A DNA stretch of 11,569 bases, taken from assembly GCA_031281685.1 (NCBI GenBank), contig JAITFA010000090.1, forward strand, positions 1 through 11,569, written 5' to 3'. The first letter of the stretch is position 1. Each line of letters opens with the position of its first letter. The stretch is from Treponema sp. GTDB lineage: Bacteria; Spirochaetota; Spirochaetia; Treponematales; Breznakiellaceae. This document shows, one piece after another, positions 7,263 through 11,569 of the stretch. A model generated the notes under the pieces. The model had not been told where the DNA came from and made no database searches. It saw only the letters and a list, made by a program, of their open reading frames with translations. A program made the position numbers and the translations under genes.

Positions 7263-8146
7263 CGAAAACCAGTATGGCGGAGCGCGAGACTTGCGTTCCG
7301 CCGTATTGCTTTTGGTCCCAGCCATGACAGACCGAGCGTCGTACCCTTAAAACGGGCTTTAATTGCCTCGTCGCTCATGGAAAGCAGTTCCCTCGCATCA
7401 AGGTAGGCGGGTAACACACCGAGTTCAGACGAAACGCCTTGGATAGGACGCTGGTTGTGTATACAGGCGTCCTGACAGAGTGTACAGCCATAGAGTCGTT
7501 GTCCCCAGACCCGCGCCACATTGGGCGGAACTGTTTCCTCGTTACCGGAAGCGTACCACTGGATACAGCGAGCGCGGTCGAGCGTGCCGTCCCCACGTAA
7601 AGCGCCGGTGGGGCATGCGGCCATACAGGGCGGGCGCTTCGGGTCGCAGGCAGCGCAGCGCGGAAAGTCGTTGGCGAGTGCCTTATCCGCATGGGTATTG
7701 CCTTCAGGCGCGTAGGGCAAGGTCATGGCGGCGATAATGCAGAGGGAGCCAGCCTCATCGGTGATGAGTAGGCCGTTCCGTCCCAGAGACCCCAAGCCGG
7801 CTGCAATGGCGAGTGGTCTTTCCGGTATCCGCGAGTTGCAGAATATCCTAAAATTGGACCTGATCCCGCCAAACCGCGTCCTGAGCTGTTTAGCGAGTTC
7901 TTGCAGGCGTTTCACTGCCTCCCGATAGTAGTTCCGCCTCGCAAATGGCGCGATAAGCGCCGCGTATTCTGGAATAGACGGGGGTTCTTTTTGCTGGTTG
8001 CCGTAGGAAAGCGCGGTAAGCAGCAGAGCCGGGGAACCCAGCCCATCGAATGTCGGATCAAAAGGCGCGTATATCCGCGCCCGCGTAAAACCCGCGCCCC
8101 TGACAAGGATGCTAGTATATATTTCATAGTCTTCTAAAATTGACAT
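7259..8146 (-). CDS. QueG-like protein with two [4Fe-4S] clusters
   Basis: This 295-residue protein belongs to the epoxyqueuosine reductase (QueG) group, cobalamin- and iron-sulfur-dependent enzymes that make the last reduction to queuosine in tRNA. Matching features are FARRNYYREAVKRLQELA (about 68-85), ERPLAIAAGLGSLGRNGLLI (109-128), a ferredoxin-like double cluster with Cys164, 167, 174 and 178 followed by PTGAL, and Cys194, 221, 224 and 228 in the YGCTLCQDAC region. It deviates in three ways. The FVDSAP stretch holding the catalytic Asp of QueG reads FCNSRIP, putting Asn104 there. The first cluster has six residues between its second and third cysteines instead of two. The C-terminal HEAT-like extension is missing. 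It could be a genuine but divergent QueG or a paralogue with another substrate. No clear ribosome binding site precedes the ATG at 8146. Confidence 0.8.
   Translation of the reverse strand: MSILEDYEIYTSILVRGAGFTRARIYAPFDPTFDGLGSPALLLTALSYGNQQKEPPSIPEYAALIAPFARRNYYREAVKRLQELAKQLRTRFGGIRSNFRIFCNSRIPERPLAIAAGLGSLGRNGLLITDEAGSLCIIAAMTLPYAPEGNTHADKALANDFPRCAACDPKRPPCMAACPTGALRGDGTLDRARCIQWYASGNEETVPPNVARVWGQRLYGCTLCQDACIHNQRPIQGVSSELGVLPAYLDARELLSMSDEAIKARFKGTTLGLSWLGPKAIRRNASLALRHTGFR
7276..7312 (+). terminator. Possible terminator of the beta-helix gene inside the convergent gene
   Basis: An 11-bp stem (7276-7286 with 7292-7302, including two G-U pairs) encloses the 5-nt loop AGACT. It lies 13 bases after the beta-helix stop codon, and the plus strand continues GTATTGCTTTT. 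The stem is strong but the T-tract is broken by GC, so efficiency is uncertain. It sits within the last codons of the minus-strand gene. Confidence 0.4.
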
Positions 8147-8168
8147 TTCTAGAGCGTACCATTATTCT
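8140..8168 (+). promoter_or_regulatory. Promoter of the DUF5312-like gene
   Basis: A perfect TTGACA (8140-8145) is separated by 17 bp from TATTCT (8163-8168, four of six matches). The -35 overlaps the start codon of the minus-strand QueG-like gene. Transcription would begin near 8175, giving a leader of only about 9 nt that barely includes the TCGGAG ribosome binding site at 8173-8178. Confidence 0.5.
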
Positions 8169-8190
8169 ATCTTCGGAGCATGTATGGCAA
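8164..8190 (-). promoter_or_regulatory. Possible divergent promoter of the QueG-like gene
   Basis: On the minus strand TTGCCA (8190-8185) is followed after 15 bp by TAGAAT (8169-8164), or after 18 bp by AATAAT. The spacing is not ideal. The -10 lies over the opposite-strand -10 of the DUF5312-like gene, so the two promoters would share melted DNA. Confidence 0.3.
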
Positions 8191-9713
8191 TAGTTTTATT
8201 TGAAAAGATAGCGTCTCTATTTGGTAAACCTCAGGATCCTGAAGCAGAGAAGCGAAAGTTTCTGAAATTCATACGGAAAGACATTATGCAGAGTGAATAC
8301 CATAAATTCTTCAAAATGCAAAACGAAGAACTGGGACCACTCATGGGGAAATTTTTTTTCGACTTGTATAAGCCCATGGTTCCACTACAGATTCTTATGC
8401 AGAATGTGGCTAAATCAGCGCGGATGAAACAGATCATCATCGAATACCACATGGATAAAGAGCTTACCGCGCTTCAGGAGCGGCTTAGTTCAGCCTCAAT
8501 TGAGGAGCGATCCAAAACCGTTAACCACAAAGAACTGTCGGCTCAGGTACAGAACGATCTTGGGCGTTTTTCCCAGATGTTCTCCAACAACTGTACTGTC
8601 CCCATTGACCGTGTTTATAACCTCCTGCTCACCCTCGCCGCTTTTGCTACGTTTGATTTCTTTTATATTTTGAAGCATTTTGACAAAAACTTCACTGTGC
8701 AGGCTCCAAACTATCAGCCCAAATTCGAGCATGTCAAAGCCGATGTCCTGATTGAGGCGCTCAAGGATTTTCTGGAAGTCGCCTACCCGATTGATCAGAG
8801 TGAGGGTTGGCCTATGTTGTTCAAGATATTGAAAGCTTCCAGAAATGAAGTTGACATAATCGATCCTAGCCAGTGGAACAAACTTTTGGCTCTGCTTCAT
8901 GAGGTACAGCACTCAGGCATCTTACTCCTCATCATTCGCTTTGTTGAAAAAAATCCAGTATGGCAGTCGAAGCCGAATTTTCCAGACGAACATATCGCCA
9001 AGACTTACCTTCAGACGGTACAAGCCGAGGCCGAAGAATGTATCGACAGGGTTATCAACTCGAAACGGAATGCCAAGATTGATGAACTGGCACGCGCCGT
9101 GTTCGGAACTTTGCCCGGTGAGCGTATGAAGTATTATAATGATCGTTATAGTGAAATTTACGAAAAGAAAAATATGGGGTCCTTCCTCTATACCAAAGAG
9201 CTAAACTACTTAAAAGTCTTCCTGATTGACTATTACAAAAAAGAGGTACGAGAACTCTGTGATCTCTTCCTCATTCGGGGTCAATGGACCACGCAGAGTC
9301 TAGCAAAGCCCTTGTCTGATGCGTTCCATACGATCATGACCATAAGCGAGAAGCTCATTTTGTTTGATGAGGATCTGGCCGATGATAGGGAAACTTCTTC
9401 ACGTATGAAGGGTTATTTGCTCAGGGCTGATCGTGACAAGGGACAGGCCCACTCCCTGAAGATACTTCTCAACACGGTGAACGAAGCTGCCCGTAAACTG
9501 AGCGTGGCGGCGGCAAAGGAACTGATCACGCTTGGAATCCAGTTAAAGAACTTATATAATGACTATGAGAAAACCCCGCACGAGTACATCATCAACTGGA
9601 AAGAAATCGAAAGCGCCTCGGAAACACCTATTAGCCAGCGTATCGGCGCGGTCCATAAGCGGATCTACAACTTTGTTCGTATGCTAAAACTATTTATCGA
9701 TTCCGCTGAATAA
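8184..9713 (+). CDS. Conserved spirochaete protein of unknown function, DUF5312-like
   Basis: A 509-residue soluble-looking protein with no signal peptide and no convincing membrane segment, rich in charged amphipathic helices. From memory of the family it resembles DUF5312, a group confined to spirochaetes with no known activity; this assignment could not be checked here. Visible landmarks are an N-terminal FLKFIRKDIM segment, a hydrophobic LLLTLAAFATFDFFYILKHF stretch at about 147-166 that fits a buried helix, a conserved-looking YYNDRYSEIYEKK region in the middle, and a helical C-terminus ending near FVRMLKLFIDSAE. No catalytic motif was recognised. TCGGAG ends five bases before the ATG; a second ATG four bases upstream is out of frame. 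It stands alone, divergent from the QueG-like gene. The coding call is firm, the function unknown. Confidence 0.85.
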   Translation: MAIVLFEKIASLFGKPQDPEAEKRKFLKFIRKDIMQSEYHKFFKMQNEELGPLMGKFFFDLYKPMVPLQILMQNVAKSARMKQIIIEYHMDKELTALQERLSSASIEERSKTVNHKELSAQVQNDLGRFSQMFSNNCTVPIDRVYNLLLTLAAFATFDFFYILKHFDKNFTVQAPNYQPKFEHVKADVLIEALKDFLEVAYPIDQSEGWPMLFKILKASRNEVDIIDPSQWNKLLALLHEVQHSGILLLIIRFVEKNPVWQSKPNFPDEHIAKTYLQTVQAEAEECIDRVINSKRNAKIDELARAVFGTLPGERMKYYNDRYSEIYEKKNMGSFLYTKELNYLKVFLIDYYKKEVRELCDLFLIRGQWTTQSLAKPLSDAFHTIMTISEKLILFDEDLADDRETSSRMKGYLLRADRDKGQAHSLKILLNTVNEAARKLSVAAAKELITLGIQLKNLYNDYEKTPHEYIINWKEIESASETPISQRIGAVHKRIYNFVRMLKLFIDSAE

Positions 9714-9958
9714 TAGCTCGCTAGGATAGTCGTGCGGGACCTCTGCTGCCTCAAAGCGAACACCTAGCCGAAAACCATAATAGGCGCACCGGAACGGAGA
9801 ACAGGTGAGGATTCGGTATAAATGCCACGGGAGAAGCAGCGAGTGGTCGAGCTAAACAGGAAAACGGCCGTTCGGTTTTTGGGGAAGCAAGAAGAGACGA
9901 TACGCATAGTCGGGGTTTGAAGAGCGCATTTTATACGATCGTGAGTCTTGACAAGCAC
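9714..9958. other. Intergenic stretch without a convincing gene
   Basis: No recognised RNA family, mobile element or long open frame is present. The stretch holds a distant 6-bp inverted repeat (GCTAGG at 9720-9725, CCTAGC at 9763-9768), the 10-bp palindrome AACGGCCGTT near 9870, and the palindrome ACGATCGT near 9935. TTGACA at 9948-9953 has no -10 at normal spacing. No terminator for the preceding gene was found. Confidence 0.5.
9822..9920 (+). CDS. Candidate 32-residue small ORF
   Basis: ATG at 9822 opens a 32-codon frame starting MPREKQRVVELNRKTAVRFL and ending ETIRIVGV before TGA at 9918-9920. A TAA sits directly before the ATG, and GGTGAGG lies about 11 bases upstream as a loose ribosome binding site. 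The peptide is basic and looks unlike a random translation, but nothing was recognised and no promoter is evident. It may be a small protein, a remnant of a longer gene, or chance. Confidence 0.2.
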   Translation: MPREKQRVVELNRKTAVRFLGKQEETIRIVGV

Positions 9959-9988
9959 TTGCATATTTTTTTTCGTATCTGGTATACT
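9959..9988 (+). promoter_or_regulatory. Possible extended -10 promoter
   Basis: TTGCAT (9959-9964) precedes TATACT (9983-9988) by 18 bp, and TG at 9980-9981 makes an extended -10. A run of eight T lies in the spacer. Transcription would begin near 9995 and run through the heptamer array and the 21-bp repeats as a leader of almost 480 nt towards the gene at 10471. No other strong candidate for that gene has both promoter elements. Confidence 0.4.
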
Positions 9989-10033
9989 ATGCTTATGTAT
10001 TTAGAACTGGTATGTAAGAAGACAGATCGCGCC

Positions 10034-10075
10034 CCGGCACCCGGCACCCGGCACCCGGCACCCGGCACCCGGCAC
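10034..10075. repeat. Six exact tandem copies of CCGGCAC
   Basis: Positions 10034-10040, 10041-10047, 10048-10054, 10055-10061, 10062-10068 and 10069-10075 are identical heptamers. They are GC-rich in AT-rich surroundings. Perfect copies of a unit that is not a multiple of three are typical of slippage-prone simple repeats. Confidence 0.95.
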
Positions 10076-10079
10076 CCAT

Positions 10080-10085
10080 TATAAT
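10080..10085 (+). promoter_or_regulatory. Consensus -10 hexamer abutting the heptamer array
   Basis: A perfect TATAAT begins four bases after the last heptamer. The -35 position falls inside the CCGGCAC copies and has no match to TTGACA, so any promoter here would need an activator or be weak. The -10 match is certain; promoter function is a guess. Confidence 0.25.
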
Positions 10086-10117
10086 GTATTAAGAAAATGG
10101 TTTGTCAAGTACCTAAC

Positions 10118-10135
10118 GCCGGATGTTCTTCCGGC
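10118..10135. other. Small hairpin GCCGGA / TCCGGC
   Basis: GCCGGA (10118-10123) and TCCGGC (10130-10135) pair perfectly around the 6-nt loop TGTTCT. The sequence continues TTATAACAAC with no T-run, so it is not a normal intrinsic terminator. It lies between the heptamer array and the 21-bp array. Confidence 0.5.
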
Positions 10136-10187
10136 TTATAACAACAAAAAATCCTCTTCTCATCCTTCCCCAAAACTAAGAAAAATT

Positions 10188-10418
10188 ACGCCAAACGTAA
10201 CCCCAAACAACTCAAACGGGAGTCCGAATAAATCATTCGGGAACCCAAACAACCTATTCGGAAGCTTGGATAATGTATTCGGGAACCTGAATAAGTCAAA
10301 CGTAACCCCAAACAACTCAAACAGGCTTCCGAATAAATCATTCAGGTTCCCGAATACGTCAAACGGGAGTCCGAACAACTCAAACGGGCTTCCGAACAAC
10401 GTATTCGGGAACCCCTTT
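10188..10418. repeat. Eleven degenerate 21-bp tandem units
   Basis: The stretch divides into eleven units of exactly 21 bp without a single indel. In the plus-strand phase starting at 10188 typical units read AACTCAAACGGGAGTCCGAA or AATGTATTCGGGAACCTGAA. On the plus strand the phase encodes a heptapeptide like NSNGSPN; on the minus strand it encodes LFGLPFE-like heptapeptides. Both frames stay open, but neither has an ATG start with a ribosome binding site. The plus frame is open from 10005 to 10469 yet offers only a TTG at 10266. I regard the array as probably untranslated, though a pure 21-bp period is notable. Confidence 0.85.
10275..10357 (+). promoter_or_regulatory. Long hairpin formed by 21-bp repeat units in a gene leader
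   Basis: GTATTCGGGAACCTGAAT (10275-10292) is the exact reverse complement of ATTCAGGTTCCCGAATAC (10340-10357), giving an 18-bp perfect stem with a 47-nt loop, extendable by a wobble and an A-T pair. Bases 10345-10357 (GGTTCCCGAATAC) can instead pair perfectly over 13 bp with 10401-10413. The two structures exclude each other. Whether either forms in RNA is unknown. Confidence 0.5.
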
Positions 10419-10429
10419 ACAGTCAAACC

Positions 10430-10445
10430 GGGGCAGATTAGCCCC
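10430..10445 (+). promoter_or_regulatory. Hairpin just upstream of the ribosome binding site
   Basis: GGGGC (10430-10434) and GCCCC (10441-10445) pair around the loop AGATTA. The palindrome AAAATATATTTT follows at 10446-10457, then AAGGAGG at 10458-10464. The hairpin leaves the Shine-Dalgarno free, but GGGG could alternatively pair with CCCC at 10412-10415. Confidence 0.4.
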
Positions 10446-10470
10446 AAAATATATTTTAAGGAGGCCTAAT

Positions 10471-11139
10471 ATGGCACTACCAAAAGATTGGCTTCCGGGA
10501 ACCCGGAACGCCATTATCGCTATGGTAAAGGCATGGTTAACCATGTTTCTTACCAAGCTCCAGCTTTGGGGTATTCCGAGTGAAGTCTCGGAGAACCTTT
10601 CCGCCTTGGCATCGAAAGCTGACGACGCCCTGACGACGGCGAAGAACGAGTTCACTCGCACACCCGTAGCCACGGCTCAGTGTAAGGAGGCTTTTGACGC
10701 CCTGACCGACGCGATGCGGGACGTGAAGCGGCGGTACTTCCTGAGTCCGCCCCTCATTGATTCGGACTATGTGGCTCTGGGACTCAAGCCCCCGGACACT
10801 ACCCACACGGCAAGCAGGGTACCCACAGCCCAGGTACAGGTGGAGACCTTCTTGGTAGGCCGGCACGAGTTGGGGGTGCGGTTCATCTATGTTACCGGCA
10901 GCCCCGACGACCCGGAGAACAAGGGCTACCGGATATGGTATTCAGTGCTTGCCCAGGGAGAAACGCCGCCAGCCAGCCCTGAGGACCTGCGGAAGTCTTT
11001 CTTCACCCAACGGAAGAAGGACGTGATTCAATTCGACTTTGAGGACTCAGGCAAGATAGCCTACTTCGCGGTGCAGGTGGAGAACAGCAGCGGGAAGCAG
11101 GGACCTTGGGGACCAATAGTTTCGGCCCTGATCCCATGA
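10471..11139 (+). CDS. Conserved protein of unknown function with a C-terminal beta-sandwich-like half
   Basis: The protein has 222 residues, with no signal peptide and no lipobox. Residues 1-90 look helical (PKDWLPGTRNAIIAMVKAWL, then a charged helical stretch through about 90). Residues 118-222 alternate in a beta pattern with VETFLVGRHELGVRFIYV, NKGYRIWYSVL, KKDVIQFDF, KIAYFAVQVEN and a final GPWGPIVSALIP, resembling an Ig or fibronectin-type-III-like fold. I recall near-identical layouts in hypothetical proteins of gut treponemes and Bacteroidetes, which would fit horizontal spread. No function is known to me. A perfect AAGGAGG lies six bases before the ATG, the best ribosome binding site in the window. 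The gene looks more GC-rich than its neighbours and sits behind an unusual 757-bp repeat-laden leader. No terminator is clear in the 192 bases after it. Confidence 0.85.
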   Translation: MALPKDWLPGTRNAIIAMVKAWLTMFLTKLQLWGIPSEVSENLSALASKADDALTTAKNEFTRTPVATAQCKEAFDALTDAMRDVKRRYFLSPPLIDSDYVALGLKPPDTTHTASRVPTAQVQVETFLVGRHELGVRFIYVTGSPDDPENKGYRIWYSVLAQGETPPASPEDLRKSFFTQRKKDVIQFDFEDSGKIAYFAVQVENSSGKQGPWGPIVSALIP

Positions 11140-11331
11140 GAAAGGTGGATACAGGAAAAAGGAGGCGTATGGAACAAGGATAGGGGGACGGATGGGACGC
11201 CCCATGAACGGCGTACAACGCGGCAGATGTTCTGTGAGGAGCCGCCGCAAAAAAGATGCGAGTGTTATTCAGAGGGTGTTTTGGAACAACCTCGCTTAAC
11301 CAAAGTTTTTACTAACATGAAGGAGTAAAGA

Positions 11332-11569
11332 ATGTTTCAGAAAGCTTTTTGGACAAAGGCTGTTTTTTTGGCGCTGCTGGCAGGTATTTCAGCAGCAGGG
11401 GCCTATGCGCAGATCACCGTCAGCGGCGGATTCGCTTTGTCAAATATGGAAGCGAAGGGTACTAGTAGTTATGGGGCGGGCCAGAGCATAGAGGGTGATA
11501 TAGGTATTGGGGGGAATATATACCTTGACTATTTACTCCCTATTAACATTCCACTGTCTATTGGAGGCG
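11332..11569 (+). CDS. Exported protein, probably outer-membrane beta-barrel, 3' end outside the window
   Basis: The first 79 codons are visible. MFQKAFWTKAVFLALLAGIS and AAGAYA form a Sec signal peptide of 26 residues, with likely cleavage after AYA before Gln27. The next residues, ITVSGGFALSNMEA and GGNIYLDYLLPINIPLSIGG, show alternating polar and hydrophobic residues with glycines, as in the first strands of small spirochaete outer-membrane barrels. The start is supported by AAGGAG at 11320-11325, six bases upstream. A family cannot be given from this fragment. The 192 bases before it hold only a weak 5-bp hairpin (ATGGG at 11192-11196, CCCAT at 11201-11205), and no firm promoter was seen. 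Confidence 0.75.
   Translation, partial: MFQKAFWTKAVFLALLAGISAAGAYAQITVSGGFALSNMEAKGTSSYGAGQSIEGDIGIGGNIYLDYLLPINIPLSIGG

Noticed and set aside
9948-9953. TTGACA as the -35 of the leader promoter
   Set aside because: The only good -10, TATACT at 9983, is 29 bp away; TTGCAT at 9959 fits better.
9989-10084. 31-codon frame MLMYLELV... ending in PAPGTRH repeats
   Set aside because: No ribosome binding site, the start overlaps or touches the candidate promoter, and half of it is the heptamer array.
10160-10447. 95-codon minus-strand frame with LFGLPFE-type heptapeptide repeats
   Set aside because: The start is TTG without a ribosome binding site. The open frame follows from the 21-bp period, which also keeps the plus strand open.
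11169-11183. Four-codon minigene ATG-GAA-CAA-GGA-TAG after GGAGG
   Set aside because: Only three bases separate GGAGG from ATG, too close for good initiation; it has no support as a leader peptide.

Overview
The window looks like chromosomal DNA of a spirochaete, most likely a Treponema of the termite-gut type. This rests on recognition, not a search. Pointers are the near-balanced base composition, a spirochaete-type LysM protein fused to GGGVYV-type beta-helix rungs, a 509-residue protein resembling the spirochaete-restricted DUF5312 family, and a 222-residue protein ending in PWGPIVSALIP that I associate with gut treponemes and Bacteroidetes. No tRNA, rRNA, transposase, CRISPR array or phage gene was recognised.

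Layout. Positions 1-282 are a degenerate 13/15-bp tandem array that enters from the left edge. It is followed by an 8-bp inverted repeat, a good sigma70-type promoter (334-362) and a six-transmembrane methyl-accepting chemotaxis protein (419-2284). A second promoter (2298-2327) precedes a two-gene operon: a coiled-coil lipoprotein with a minimal formylglycine-generating-enzyme-like domain (2360-3202), overlapping by 11 bases a 1356-residue exported protein built from LysM and right-handed beta-helix modules (3192-7262). The stop codon of that gene interlocks with the stop of a convergent, divergent-sequence QueG-like iron-sulfur protein (7259-8146, minus strand). A 37-bp gap with overlapping back-to-back promoters separates the QueG-like gene from the DUF5312-like gene (8184-9713).

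The 757 bases from 9714 to 10470 carry no convincing gene but a lot of structure: a possible promoter, six exact CCGGCAC heptamers abutting a perfect TATAAT, a small hairpin, and eleven 21-bp tandem units that can form an 18-bp perfect stem or a competing 13-bp stem. A further hairpin lies just upstream of a perfect Shine-Dalgarno sequence for the 222-residue protein (10471-11139). The window ends in the first 79 codons of an exported, probably outer-membrane beta-barrel, protein (11332 onward).

Functionally, most of the window concerns the cell envelope: a membrane chemoreceptor, a lipoprotein, a peptidoglycan-binding beta-helix protein and an exported barrel-like protein. The lipoprotein and beta-helix protein are translationally linked and are the best candidates for a joint, undescribed envelope function. 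The leader between 9959 and 10470 is the best candidate for an undescribed regulatory or variable element.
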